DNA from: Sulfurospirillum cavolei
Lineage (GTDB): Bacteria; Campylobacterota; Campylobacteria; Campylobacterales; Sulfurospirillaceae
Length of the DNA stretch: 64,000 bases
Strand: one strand, 5' to 3'
Assembly: GCF_000813325.1 (NCBI RefSeq)
Contig: NZ_BBQE01000004.1
In this document: positions 34,629 to 44,190 of the stretch, piece after piece
Layout: each line of letters starts with the position of its first letter
How positions within the stretch are numbered: position 1 is the stretch's first letter
Position numbers and translations under genes: made by a program
Notes under the pieces: generated by a model
What the model was told of the DNA's origin: nothing
Databases searched by the model: none
The model's input: the letters and a program-made list of their open reading frames with translations, nothing else

Positions 34629-35741
34629 ATGATTATCAACGATACGACGCTTCGAGACGGGGAACAAGCCCCTTACGTCGCTTTCAATACGGATGAGAAA
34701 ATCGCCATCGCATCGGCATTATACCTTGCCGGAGCAGACGAACTTGAGGTCGGAATTCCGGCAATGGGCGCAAAAGAACAAGCCGACATTAAAGAGATTT
34801 TGGCACTCGATCTTCCGTTGCGCATTATGAGCTGGAACCGCGCTACGATGAGCGACCTTGAAGCCTCCCTTGCCTGCGGTCTGAAAGCGGTCGATTTGTC
34901 GATTCCGGTTTCGGATATTTTGATCGAGGCAAAATTTAAAGGCGATAAAACACGCCTCTTAAAAAACCTCGAAGAAGTCTTACATGTCAGCCGATCCGAA
35001 GGACTTTTTACCTGCATCGGCGGCGAAGACAGTTCGCGTGCCGATCTAGGCTTTTTAAAAGAAGTCATGAGCTTAGGTGCCCAAGAGGGAGCCGATCGGT
35101 TTCGCTACTGCGATACGGTCGGTATTATGCGTCCGCATCAGATTTACGAACATATTTCCGCACTGTGCGATCTTCACCTTTTAGAGATCGAAATGCACAC
35201 GCATAACGATTTCGGGATGGCAACCGCCAATGCGATCAGCGGCTTGGAAGCGGGAGCTATCAGCGTCAACACGACCGTTATCGGGCTAGGCGAACGCGCC
35301 GGAAACGCCAGCTTTGAACAAACGCTTATGGCACTGACCCATCTTTTCGGCGAAGCGCGCACGGTTGACGCTAAAGCGCTTCATCACGTCGTCTCTTTGG
35401 TACAAAAAGCCGCACATCAAACCATTTCGCCGACCATGCCCATCGTCGGGAAAAACATCTTTTCGCACGAATCGGGCATTCACGTCAACGGTATGATCAA
35501 ACACGAACAAGCTTATGAAGCCTTCTCGCCGCAAAGCGTGGGCATGAAACGCACCTATCCGATCGGCAAACATTCGGGCAGCTCCACCCTCGTGTATCAT
35601 CTGCGCGCTATGGGCGTCGAACCCGAACACGAAGTCGTCAATCGCATTTTACCGACCGTACGGGAATTGGTTACGGAGCGTAAAAAAGTCCTCAACAAAA
35701 AAGAACTTAAGGCACTTTACAACGCACATAAAGCCGGATAA
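34629..35741 (+). CDS. nifV: Homocitrate synthase NifV
   Basis: A 370-residue DRE-TIM metallolyase. It has NDTTLRDGEQAP at the N-terminus, ETHTHNDFG-like EMHTHNDFGMATANA, and the GERAGNASFE glycine loop. It makes homocitrate, the organic ligand of FeMo-cofactor. The nif context separates it from 2-isopropylmalate synthase, which is longer. AAAGGA precedes the ATG. Confidence 0.93.
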   Translation: MIINDTTLRDGEQAPYVAFNTDEKIAIASALYLAGADELEVGIPAMGAKEQADIKEILALDLPLRIMSWNRATMSDLEASLACGLKAVDLSIPVSDILIEAKFKGDKTRLLKNLEEVLHVSRSEGLFTCIGGEDSSRADLGFLKEVMSLGAQEGADRFRYCDTVGIMRPHQIYEHISALCDLHLLEIEMHTHNDFGMATANAISGLEAGAISVNTTVIGLGERAGNASFEQTLMALTHLFGEARTVDAKALHHVVSLVQKAAHQTISPTMPIVGKNIFSHESGIHVNGMIKHEQAYEAFSPQSVGMKRTYPIGKHSGSSTLVYHLRAMGVEPEHEVVNRILPTVRELVTERKKVLNKKELKALYNAHKAG

Positions 35742-35745
35742 AGCG

Positions 35746-36009
35746 ATGCACGAGTACGCCTCTAAAATCATTTGCGAATGCGGACATAAAACGATCCAAG
35801 ACGCCGTCGATATTTTCAAATCGACGACGCTCCCGTATAAAAAAGCCAAAAAATTAGTCACCGAATGCAATCAAACCTGTTGTCGAAGACCGCTGATGGC
35901 ACTTTTTAATATGGTCGAATTCGGAGAAATCGACTATGAAGAGATTGCCTTTTTAATCGATCAAAAAAACAATCGCCGCGACGAAACGGAAGGAGAAAAC
36001 GATGGCTGA
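35746..36009 (+). CDS. Small Cys-rich protein of the nif operon
   Basis: An 87-residue protein with cysteine pairs at the start (IICECGHKT) and middle (ECNQTCCRRP), a pattern resembling BFD-like or NifU-type [2Fe-2S] binding segments, followed by an acidic tail. I do not recognise it with certainty. It lies 4 nt after nifV and overlaps the LRR gene by 8 nt, so all are translated together. Confidence 0.6.
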   Translation: MHEYASKIICECGHKTIQDAVDIFKSTTLPYKKAKKLVTECNQTCCRRPLMALFNMVEFGEIDYEEIAFLIDQKNNRRDETEGENDG

Positions 36010-36997
36010 GGGAATTCGCGATTTTGCCGCATGGATCAAGTCTCAAGGGTTGGAACATACGTTACCGCGCGATTTAAGTAAACTCGAAGGACTTACGACC
36101 TTGGATTTGAGTCGCAAAAAACTCAAAAGCCTTCCCGAGAGCATCGGCGCACTTCAAGAATTAAGCATTCTCAAACTCTCGGGCAATCGTTTAAGCGAAC
36201 TGCCCGATAGCCTTTGTAGGCTTAAAAATTTGCGTAACCTCCAATGCGAAAATAACCTCTTAGAAAGCCTCCCCGAAGCGATCGGAAACCTCTCTTCCTT
36301 GGTCATCCTCAATCTCAACGGCAACCAGCTAAGCTCTCTTCCTTTGGGCTTTTACGAATTGTGCAATTTGACGCGTTTAACCTTAGCGGTCAACCGATTG
36401 AGTCGCTTGGACGATGCGTTTAAAAACCTCAAAAAACTCTTACATGTCAGTTTGGATACCAACTATTTCGCCCATTTGCCCGAAGTGTTCGGCTCGATGC
36501 AATCGCTTTATTATCTGGATCTCTCTTTCAATAAACTTCATGCACTTCCGCAATCGCTCGGCGAAATCCAAGAACTAGAAACGTTGATTCTAGAAGGCAA
36601 CCTTTTACGCGACTTACCCGCCTTGGAAGTGCATGACATGTTAGTCAAACTCAACCTTGCGTCCAACAATCTCTCTTCGATCGATATCGATTTTTCCAAA
36701 CTCGAAGATTTGCAAATTCTCTCTTTAGAAAACAACCGGCTTGAGAGCGTGCCAAACTCGCTTTGTTCACTCCAAAAATTGACCTCGCTCGATCTGAGTG
36801 CTAACCGCCTCAAAAGCCTGCCCGAATGCATCGGAAAGCTGGAAAACCTCTACGAACTCGATGTCGAGGAAAATGCCCTCAGTTTGCTTCCCGAATCGAT
36901 CAAAGAGCTCAAACACCTCAAAAACCTCTACATTGCCGATAACCGAGGGCTCAAACGTCCCAAGCTTGCTTCGCTAGAATACTGCGACGTAGAATAA
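36002..36997 (+). CDS. Leucine-rich-repeat protein of the nif operon
   Basis: A 331-residue protein composed of about twelve 23-residue leucine-rich repeats (pattern LxxLxLxxNxLxxLPxxI/L) from residue 25 to the end, with a short cap at the N-terminus and no signal peptide. It should form a cytoplasmic protein-binding solenoid. It overlaps the Cys-rich gene and has GGAG upstream. Its role near nitrogenase is unknown. Confidence 0.85.
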   Translation: MAEGIRDFAAWIKSQGLEHTLPRDLSKLEGLTTLDLSRKKLKSLPESIGALQELSILKLSGNRLSELPDSLCRLKNLRNLQCENNLLESLPEAIGNLSSLVILNLNGNQLSSLPLGFYELCNLTRLTLAVNRLSRLDDAFKNLKKLLHVSLDTNYFAHLPEVFGSMQSLYYLDLSFNKLHALPQSLGEIQELETLILEGNLLRDLPALEVHDMLVKLNLASNNLSSIDIDFSKLEDLQILSLENNRLESVPNSLCSLQKLTSLDLSANRLKSLPECIGKLENLYELDVEENALSLLPESIKELKHLKNLYIADNRGLKRPKLASLEYCDVE

Positions 36998-37032
36998 GGA
37001 GTTTTTAACTCCTCCTTGGCTACCATATATGA

Positions 37033-37689
37033 ATGACTCCTATTGAAAAAATTAGACTTCTAAAGCTCTTGTACCAATACCGTGCCATGGGCTTTGAGTA
37101 TTTTCAAGAATACCGACCTTTAGCGTCCGTGCCCTCCTTGCCTCAAACGCTTGAAGAGCTTAAGCGCGACGTGGCGCATTGCCATTTATGCGCACTTTCC
37201 AAAAGCCGAAAAAACGTCGTTTTCGGAGCCGGAAATTTGAGGGCGAAAGTGATGTTCATCGGGGATAATCCCGGAGCGAACGAAGATGAAACGGGCTTGC
37301 TCTACGCGGGAAAAAGCGGTGAGTTGCTTGCCAAAATGATCGAAAACGTTTTACTCGTTCCCAAAGAAGAGGTTTACGTGACGACGATTTTAAAGTGTAA
37401 AACGCCGCAAAATCGCGTTCCGACACCGGAAGAAGTGGCGTGTTGCAAACCCTACGTGATGCAACAAATTCAAACGATTAAGCCTCAGATCATCGTGGCT
37501 TTAGGCTCGACCGCCTTTCACCATTTAACGGGCGAATACGACACGCCGATCGATCGGGTGCGAGGCTCCGTGCTCAATTTCGGAGAAGCGAAACTCGTTG
37601 CGACGTTTCATCCGAGCTTTTTATTGCGAAATCCCAGTGCCAAGAAAGAGGTTTTCGCCGATTTGCTAAAAATAAGGAGTATGTTATGA
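37033..37689 (+). CDS. Family 4 uracil-DNA glycosylase ([4Fe-4S])
   Basis: A 218-residue enzyme that removes uracil from DNA. The active-site motif reads IGDNPGANEDETGLLYAGKSG, and the ligand cysteines of the Fe-S cluster lie in CHLCALSKSRKN and in LKCKTPQNR with a downstream CC. A HPSFLLR motif closes the site. It overlaps the next gene by 4 nt. Confidence 0.88.
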   Translation: MTPIEKIRLLKLLYQYRAMGFEYFQEYRPLASVPSLPQTLEELKRDVAHCHLCALSKSRKNVVFGAGNLRAKVMFIGDNPGANEDETGLLYAGKSGELLAKMIENVLLVPKEEVYVTTILKCKTPQNRVPTPEEVACCKPYVMQQIQTIKPQIIVALGSTAFHHLTGEYDTPIDRVRGSVLNFGEAKLVATFHPSFLLRNPSAKKEVFADLLKIRSML

Positions 37690-39014
37690 GATTTTGGACA
37701 ACCGTAGCGATTCTCGTAGCTTTTTTAACCGGTTGTACGACGACCCAGTCGACGCCGCAACCCTATAAACCTTCAACCTACAACGTATCGTCCGCCCAAA
37801 AAGGCAACCAAAAAAGCACCGTAACCTATCCCGGTTCGGAAGGTGCTGCACCGACGATTACCGGCAAAGTAATCCAACAACAACCCAAAGCGACCCCACA
37901 ACAAGAACCCGCGACGCCTTATGCCGAAACGGCGATCAGCTCGACGACCTTGGCTATGGCGACGCCAACACCCTCTACCGGCGTTGAAGCGACTCCGATG
38001 ACGCCGACTCAACCGGAAGCTTCCGAAGAGAAAGAAGGCGCGCTTAGCGTTGCATCGCCGATGCCAAAACCCTTAAACGACGATAGCACGATGATTAAAG
38101 TCGCCGTTTTAATTCCGCAAAAAACCATCAAAAAATACGCGATTTCAACGGTCAATTCCGTCATGTCGTATCTGTTGTATAAAAACTACTATTTCGATTT
38201 GAACGTCTTTAATTCCGGAGACGAAAGAGAAGCTTCGATCGTTCAAGCGTTGAACGAGATCAAAGCGGGCGGTTACCGCTATATTATCGCGCCGGTCACG
38301 AACGAGGGAGCGGTCGTCATCGCGAACAACGTTCACGATACTTTGGTTTTCATCCCGACGCTCAATAAATCCGCCGTATCGATCACCAACGCCAACATCG
38401 TCTTCGGCGGTATCGATTACGACAAACAAATCGCGCTTCTTGCCGAAAAAGCCAACGAAAAAGTGGGAGCTTTTGAAGACGGAAGTGCGCTTAGTTCACA
38501 ACTCAATACCTTCGTCAGACAACACAACAGCCGTGTTTTTTACGAAAAACGCGTCGAAAACTCCAAAGCCAATTTTAAAGGAATGTTTAAAGGAAACGGC
38601 TCTTTAAACAACGCTTCGTTTTACCTCAATACGCCGATCGTCACGTCAAGCTTGATCGCATCGCAATTACGCGCAAACGACATTCAAGCTTACGCCTTGC
38701 TCTCATCGCAAATCAATTACAACCCTTTATTGCTCACGTTGACGCAATACGAAGATCGTAACCGCCTCTACATCGCCAACTCGATTCAGCGCGCACCGAG
38801 CGGACTTGAAGAGATCAACGCAATGTTTGGGCATGACATCGTGTACGATTGGGTCAACTATTCGACCTCTATCGGAGCGGATTTCGTCTGCTCCAACTTT
38901 TTTGAAGGACGCGTGGCTCGCGCGTTTAAAGAACCGATGATCAATAATCAAGTGGCGTATCAAACGTCGCTTTATCAAGCCGGACGTAACGAATTTATCC
39001 GCGTTACGCCTTAA
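37686..39014 (+). CDS. Lipoprotein with periplasmic-binding-like fold (LpoA-like)
   Basis: A 442-residue lipoprotein: signal peptide with lipobox LTGC at residue 17, a low-complexity Pro/Thr/Gln linker to about residue 130, then an alpha/beta domain that resembles type 1 periplasmic-binding folds (IKVAVLIPQKTIKKYAI; YIIAPVTNEGAVV). Such proteins may activate peptidoglycan synthases, as LpoA does, but that role is only a guess here. Confidence 0.65.
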   Translation: MRFWTTVAILVAFLTGCTTTQSTPQPYKPSTYNVSSAQKGNQKSTVTYPGSEGAAPTITGKVIQQQPKATPQQEPATPYAETAISSTTLAMATPTPSTGVEATPMTPTQPEASEEKEGALSVASPMPKPLNDDSTMIKVAVLIPQKTIKKYAISTVNSVMSYLLYKNYYFDLNVFNSGDEREASIVQALNEIKAGGYRYIIAPVTNEGAVVIANNVHDTLVFIPTLNKSAVSITNANIVFGGIDYDKQIALLAEKANEKVGAFEDGSALSSQLNTFVRQHNSRVFYEKRVENSKANFKGMFKGNGSLNNASFYLNTPIVTSSLIASQLRANDIQAYALLSSQINYNPLLLTLTQYEDRNRLYIANSIQRAPSGLEEINAMFGHDIVYDWVNYSTSIGADFVCSNFFEGRVARAFKEPMINNQVAYQTSLYQAGRNEFIRVTP

Positions 39015-39378
39015 GGCTTAGGAAAAACGCTTTCGTATCCTCATCGATACGAGAGGGTTTTCCTTCTTTGACGTACGCCAACGTCGCAACCATCCTAAAC
39101 AATACCGCTTCTTCTTTGTAAATCGTTTGCTTTAGAACCAATGATGCATTTTTCAATTCGACCAATTCGCTTTTCACTTCGATAAGATCGCCGAGCTTCG
39201 CGGATTTGAGATAATCGGCTTCCAAATGCTTCACGACGAAATGACCGCCGTTTACCGCCGGACTCATACCCCGTTCGTAAAAAAGATCGCTACGCGCACG
39301 TTCGCACAACGTGAGATAATTTGCATGATAGACAACGCCTCCGGCATCGGTATCGTCGTAATAAATCCGTGTCTTCAT
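39004..39378 (-). CDS. YbgC-family acyl-CoA thioesterase
   Basis: A 124-residue hot-dog-fold protein with the 4HBT/YbgC active-site region YYDDTDAGGVVYHANYL (catalytic Asp). It hydrolyses acyl-CoA or acyl carrier thioesters. It converges with the lipoprotein gene and overlaps it by 11 nt. Confidence 0.85.
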   Translation of the reverse strand: MKTRIYYDDTDAGGVVYHANYLTLCERARSDLFYERGMSPAVNGGHFVVKHLEADYLKSAKLGDLIEVKSELVELKNASLVLKQTIYKEEAVLFRMVATLAYVKEGKPSRIDEDTKAFFLSLKA

Positions 39379-39624
39379 CGCTCAAAAACCTTTGTGGTAA
39401 AAATGGCTTCGTCGCAGGCTTTTTGCATCAGCCCTTCAACTTCAACAAAGTCTATTATACAAAATGCACTCTTTCACGCCACTTTGAAGTATGTGTCGAA
39501 GATAATGACATGTCAAAAAAAATCAAGGCATGCCGTCTCTTACATGCCTCGTTACAACATCGTTTTGGCAGGAGTGTACAATGAGCCAAGAAGCCGCTTC
39601 CTAAGGCTCCTTACACATCACATG

Positions 39625-42219
39625 TTAAAAAAGATCGGCGTTTTCGTCTATCCATTTAAAATACTCGATAATATCTTTGATCTCTTGATCGTTCATATTT
39701 TGGTTCGGCATTTTAAGATTGAAAAATTCGATCAGCTTTTTCATATAAGGCTCTTGAAATTTGCTCTCGGGATTTTTGACGTATTCGGCAACCCATTGTT
39801 CCGCATTTTTGTGACGTTTTAACACGCCCGTTACGTCAGGGCCCGAACTCACTCTCCCGACGACATGGCATCCCGAACAGCCGCCTTCTTTAAAAGCACC
39901 CTCGCCTCGCTTAGCGGCGGCAGATTTGGGAGAAGCCAAGGTGTTGACCAAGAGATCTTTCGCTCTAATCGCCGAGTCCGCGGTTTTAATGATGTACTGC
40001 CATGCCATATTCTCAAAAAGAATCGCATTTTCCAAATTATTTTCTTTGAACGCTTTTGCCGCTTTCTCTTTCTCCGGAAGAATCTTCGCATATTGGTCTT
40101 TTGCATCTTCGAGCAAGTTATTTACGGTCGGATATTTTGAAGCTTGGTTCTCTTTTAAAAATGCAAACAGAGCATCGACGACGCGTTGAGTCGCTTCGTT
40201 ATTCGCCGTAATTTTTTGATACTCTTCTTGCAGTTCCGCCGGAGAAAGATTTTTGATTTTGGATTTTTGGCTCCAATCATACTCTTTTTTCGGATCTTTG
40301 ACTAAAAAATACCCCATCATTTCCAGATGCAACGCCGAACAAAATTCCGTACAATAGTAAGGGAAAACGCCTTCGATGTCGGCAACAAAATCGATCTGCG
40401 CCGTTTCGCCCGGTTCGACGGAGACGTGAATATCGTGATGGTCGATCGTAAAGCCGTGTGTTTCGTCTTCGGCACGTTCGACGTTGGTAATATACATCGT
40501 AATTTTATCCCCTTTATTGACGGTAATATGCTCTGGGTTGATATGCGAACGTACCATCGTCGCATAAACATACACATGATCTCCTTTACGAACGATATGC
40601 TCTTCTCCCGCAAGCGTTTTACCGATATGCGGCTGATTTGTTTTCGGGTTTGTTCCCATAGGGTACCTAACTTCGGGGTGTATTTTACTGGCGCGAATGG
40701 ATGCGGCTTGATGCGGCTCGCCTAAAGGTATCGGCAAGTCGTATAAGAGTTCCATTTTCTTATCGCCGATGTCGATGAGCTGATTATTTTGCGGATGCAA
40801 CGGCCCTACCGGTAAAAATCTATCGATCGCCAATTTATTTAAAGCAATCAGATATTTTCCTTGCGGATCGGCGGATTTGCCCTCCATCGCTTCGAGGTGA
40901 CCGACATTGTAGTGAATATTGACCCTATCGTATATCTTCAAGTTTTTATAGTCCCATTTGACGATTTGAGAGTCGACGTATAGCGAGCTGTACACAATCC
41001 CGTCTTCTTTTCCGAAGCTGTTATGAAGATGCCCCAATCCTAATTCCAGTTGACCGTGCAATGATTTTTTTAAATCAAGGATCGGTATGCCGTACGCATC
41101 TTTACCGACGAACTCTTTAGCGTCTATTTGTTGAAGAATTTTTTTAAAGTCATAGACGGACGCATGCGTATCGAGCTTTCCGGAAACGATAATGTATTGA
41201 CCGTCCGGGTTCACGTCGACGCCGTGCGGAGATTTATTTTCGGGAATTAAAAAAAGCGCATTGTTTTTGACCGCTACGTCGATCGGAATGACTTTGTGAT
41301 TATTAATGATTTTAACGTTTTTTGCATCTTTAGCAAGCTCTGCCAATTTTTTCCAGTTATAGACATGTAAATAATCCGTATCGTTTCGACTGCATCCGGC
41401 TTCAAAAGGAGGAAGCCCTTTTTCGATGCCTCCCGTATAGAGCTCGGAATTGTAAGAATTGGTAAATCCCCACCCTTCCGAAATACCTTTTCCGGCATCG
41501 GTCAAGTCTTGCATGTACGGAGGCAATTCCAGAGTAAACGATTGTTCGGGTAAAATTCTTCCTTTTTCTTTGTTAAATTTCCAAAACGTCACGCCTCCTC
41601 GATACGTGTCTTGATACGCTTCCATCGGATAATAATCGTTTGTTAAAGGTGCGGCATATTGGCACGATTCGAGAATATATTCGGTATTGGGCGTTACGAA
41701 TGCTCCGCCGTGATCCGATTTAAAAAGAGGATTAACGACAATTTGCGAAGTTTCAAAATACTTCAAGTTAATCACGGCGATTCGTGCATTGGCTTTATCG
41801 TTGATAAAAAGGTATTGCCCGTCATACACGCCGTTGGTTTCGGAAAGTGCGGGATGGTGCGTATCGCCCCAATTAATTTCACGACCTCGAATATTGCCTT
41901 CGCGTAAAATTTCTTTTGAATCCGTATCAAAACCGTATCCTTGCCACGGCTCGGGAGTAAAAACGCTGATATATTTCAATATCCGCATTGAAGGAACTCC
42001 GTAAACCAACACCTGCCCCGATTGTCCGCCGCTGGCAAACACGTAGTATTCATCATGCTTACCGCTCGGCTGATAAACTTTTAATGCCGCAATCGCGTCT
42101 TGTTCGGAGAGCCCGCGTTGTTGCATCACGTCTTGAAATTTAGATTGTGCCTCCGTCGATTGTGCTAAAAACAACCACACCGCTATCACGCTATAGAGCA
42201 ACCATACATACTTTTTCAT
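39625..42219 (-). CDS. nosZ: c-type nitrous oxide reductase (clade II NosZ)
   Basis: An 864-residue periplasmic enzyme reducing N2O to N2. It has a Sec signal rather than a Tat one (residues 1-25), the seven-bladed propeller that carries the CuZ site (HHP, HGVDV and LGLGHLHNSF are visible), the CuA domain (YYCTEFCSALHLEMMGY near 625-640) and a C-terminal cytochrome c domain with GCSGCHVVG. The Sec signal and fused haem are typical of Campylobacterota. The start is ATG 42219, preceded by AAGGAG. It lies just after a membrane-cytochrome gene and has no nosDFYL neighbours. Confidence 0.95.
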   Translation of the reverse strand: MKKYVWLLYSVIAVWLFLAQSTEAQSKFQDVMQQRGLSEQDAIAALKVYQPSGKHDEYYVFASGGQSGQVLVYGVPSMRILKYISVFTPEPWQGYGFDTDSKEILREGNIRGREINWGDTHHPALSETNGVYDGQYLFINDKANARIAVINLKYFETSQIVVNPLFKSDHGGAFVTPNTEYILESCQYAAPLTNDYYPMEAYQDTYRGGVTFWKFNKEKGRILPEQSFTLELPPYMQDLTDAGKGISEGWGFTNSYNSELYTGGIEKGLPPFEAGCSRNDTDYLHVYNWKKLAELAKDAKNVKIINNHKVIPIDVAVKNNALFLIPENKSPHGVDVNPDGQYIIVSGKLDTHASVYDFKKILQQIDAKEFVGKDAYGIPILDLKKSLHGQLELGLGHLHNSFGKEDGIVYSSLYVDSQIVKWDYKNLKIYDRVNIHYNVGHLEAMEGKSADPQGKYLIALNKLAIDRFLPVGPLHPQNNQLIDIGDKKMELLYDLPIPLGEPHQAASIRASKIHPEVRYPMGTNPKTNQPHIGKTLAGEEHIVRKGDHVYVYATMVRSHINPEHITVNKGDKITMYITNVERAEDETHGFTIDHHDIHVSVEPGETAQIDFVADIEGVFPYYCTEFCSALHLEMMGYFLVKDPKKEYDWSQKSKIKNLSPAELQEEYQKITANNEATQRVVDALFAFLKENQASKYPTVNNLLEDAKDQYAKILPEKEKAAKAFKENNLENAILFENMAWQYIIKTADSAIRAKDLLVNTLASPKSAAAKRGEGAFKEGGCSGCHVVGRVSSGPDVTGVLKRHKNAEQWVAEYVKNPESKFQEPYMKKLIEFFNLKMPNQNMNDQEIKDIIEYFKWIDENADLF

Positions 42220-42245
42220 CACTTCTCCTTTCTCATAAGCTCGAC

Positions 42246-43529
42246 TTATTTGGCTTCAAACCGACTAATCTCGTCGATAACGCTTTGTATCTCTTCTTTT
42301 GACATGTGATCCAGTACGGCAATGTGCATCTCTTCTTGGTGTTGCTTATAGTCCAATAACGTTTGCATCATCGCGTCTTGTTTTAGTCCAAGCAGTTTTG
42401 TTCCCATCGCTCCTTCGCCGTTAACGCCGTGGCAGGGAGCACAATTGCTTTTATAGAGTTGGCTGACTTTAAACTTTCCAAGAGAGCCTGCTCGATCTTC
42501 TAAAGCTTTGACTTTGAGTGCTTGTTTATTTTGTTCGGCTTCTCTTTCTTTTTCGATCGCTTCTTGCGTCTTCACGGAAGGGGTTTGAACGATGACTTCC
42601 GTTACGGGTTGGGGTTTCGTCGTACCGACGATAGCGGAAATTTTTGCCAAAGTATTGACGTTACTATCCGTCATTAACGTATAAAGTCCTGCTAAGAGAG
42701 AAGCTATCACGACACATGCCGCCCAAAAATGGCGAAGAAGCGTCGCTTTGCGTTCGACGTGATGTTTGCATGCTTTGACTTTGAGTATCCACGCCGCTAA
42801 CGACAATACGCTAATAGACGCCAATGCCCAAAAACCGATAACGGGATAGGCATGCGTCGTAAATTGAGCGACTTTCCCGTCTCCAAGCAGTATGGGCATA
42901 AACGGCTTTATCGTAATCGCGCCGCTTTGAAGCGTATGCCCGAACCAATAGAGCCAATACCCGTAAATTCCCATAAACAAAAAAGGCAAAAGTACGGGAA
43001 TCGCCATCAAAAAATCAATCCATTTATAATCGTAAATCACAAATAAGGCAAGCAACAGCGCCAGCATAATCAAAGCGTAAGGAGCAAGTGCACGTTCGTA
43101 AATGCCGCCTCTTTCCATATGCGCCATACCGACATAATGGTTAATCGTATTCATTTCGTGTACCTCGCCGCTGAGTCCGTCAAAATGAATAAAAACGGGA
43201 AGCCCGTAAGGGAAAGCTTCTTTGGGATAGTTCGGGGCTTCAAGGGAAAATTTCCATACCGGCATGGACGGGACACCGATCTCTTCGGATATCTCTATCA
43301 TTTTTTTAAGATCGCCTCGTACTTTTTGGGGTGTATTGATACTGATATACCGATCTTTTTGATAAAAATTCCACAGCGGGTAGACGTAAGTGGGAATCTC
43401 TCCGACTTTACCGTCTTTGATACGCTCCAATGTTCCGTGAAAACCTACCGAAGGAACGACAAATCCGTACATTAAAACGATCAAAGCCAATCCCGCCAAT
43501 ATTTTTGATAGCCAATACGCTACTTTCAT
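42246..43529 (-). CDS. Membrane protein with C-terminal cytochrome c (NosB-like, nos electron transfer)
   Basis: A 427-residue protein with an N-terminal helix, a periplasmic segment of about 120 residues, three to four helices near 145-260, a helix near 280, and then a linker rich in E/K/Q and a C-terminal haem domain with CAPCHG near residue 357. It sits 23 nt upstream of nosZ in the same direction. Position and layout suggest it feeds electrons to NosZ or is related to clade II NosB; I am not sure of the homology. Confidence 0.65.
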   Translation of the reverse strand: MKVAYWLSKILAGLALIVLMYGFVVPSVGFHGTLERIKDGKVGEIPTYVYPLWNFYQKDRYISINTPQKVRGDLKKMIEISEEIGVPSMPVWKFSLEAPNYPKEAFPYGLPVFIHFDGLSGEVHEMNTINHYVGMAHMERGGIYERALAPYALIMLALLLALFVIYDYKWIDFLMAIPVLLPFLFMGIYGYWLYWFGHTLQSGAITIKPFMPILLGDGKVAQFTTHAYPVIGFWALASISVLSLAAWILKVKACKHHVERKATLLRHFWAACVVIASLLAGLYTLMTDSNVNTLAKISAIVGTTKPQPVTEVIVQTPSVKTQEAIEKEREAEQNKQALKVKALEDRAGSLGKFKVSQLYKSNCAPCHGVNGEGAMGTKLLGLKQDAMMQTLLDYKQHQEEMHIAVLDHMSKEEIQSVIDEISRFEAK

Positions 43530-43841
43530 AATGAGCTCCTTGTGACTTATTATAAAAATTTTTTAATTTTATTTTTTAATTTTATACCTTTGGCGGTCTC
43601 TTTTCGGTCGCTCGTAAGAAAAATATGCCAAAATTATTTTTTTGAGTGATGGATCTCTTAAGCGGGGCAAATGAAAGTAAGGGAAAATTCGTATTTTTTC
43701 ACGCACAAAAGGTGCTATAACGCAAGGATAAGCAGAAGAATGACCGCGCTACAAAGGAAGACTTTTTCAATACCATACGATGAAGAGCGTCTAACATCGC
43801 ATGGTATTGAAGCAAACGATCGGCTATGACGCGTTTAAGCG
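43530..43841. other. A/T-rich promoter region of the nos operon
   Basis: No gene is seen in these 312 bases. On the minus strand TATAAT at 43554-43549 lies 20 nt before the nosB-like ATG and can serve as a -10 box; long A/T runs precede it. No clear FNR or NssR site was recognised. Confidence 0.4.
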
Positions 43842-44054
43842 TTAAAGCAAATCGTCGATGTCGGCTTGTCCCTCTTCGATTTGGGCTAAAAGCTCTTTTT
43901 CTCTTTTAGAATCGCGCGTGACGACGCCCAGTTTGGATTGAATTTTTTGGATCCACTCTTCTTTTTCGCGGTACTCGAGATTGCTGGTTTTGACCGTATC
44001 GAGCAGTTTTCGAAGCTCTTGCGGCGATTTTTCGTCTAAGTTAATCGTAGGCAT
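43842..44054 (-). CDS. Small conserved-looking protein of unknown function
   Basis: A 70-residue, highly charged, predicted helical protein (starts MPTINLDEKSPQELRKLL). No membrane segment or metal motif is seen. It stands alone between the nos region and the lipocalin. AAAGGA lies upstream of the start. I do not recognise it. Confidence 0.55.
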   Translation of the reverse strand: MPTINLDEKSPQELRKLLDTVKTSNLEYREKEEWIQKIQSKLGVVTRDSKREKELLAQIEEGQADIDDLL

Positions 44055-44190
44055 ACGAAATCCTTTAAAATGACATGTAAGCGAGAATTATAGCACGCAT
44101 TGCATCTAAAACGGTTACCTTAGCTTCCGTCAAGAAAAAGCGTGTTAGAATCGATCATAGCCGATCAAAGAAGATTGTTAGGAGAGTGAC

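Noticed and set aside
39226..39822. 198-codon open frame on the plus strand
   Set aside because: It runs antisense to the thioesterase start and the nosZ 3' end and matches no family.
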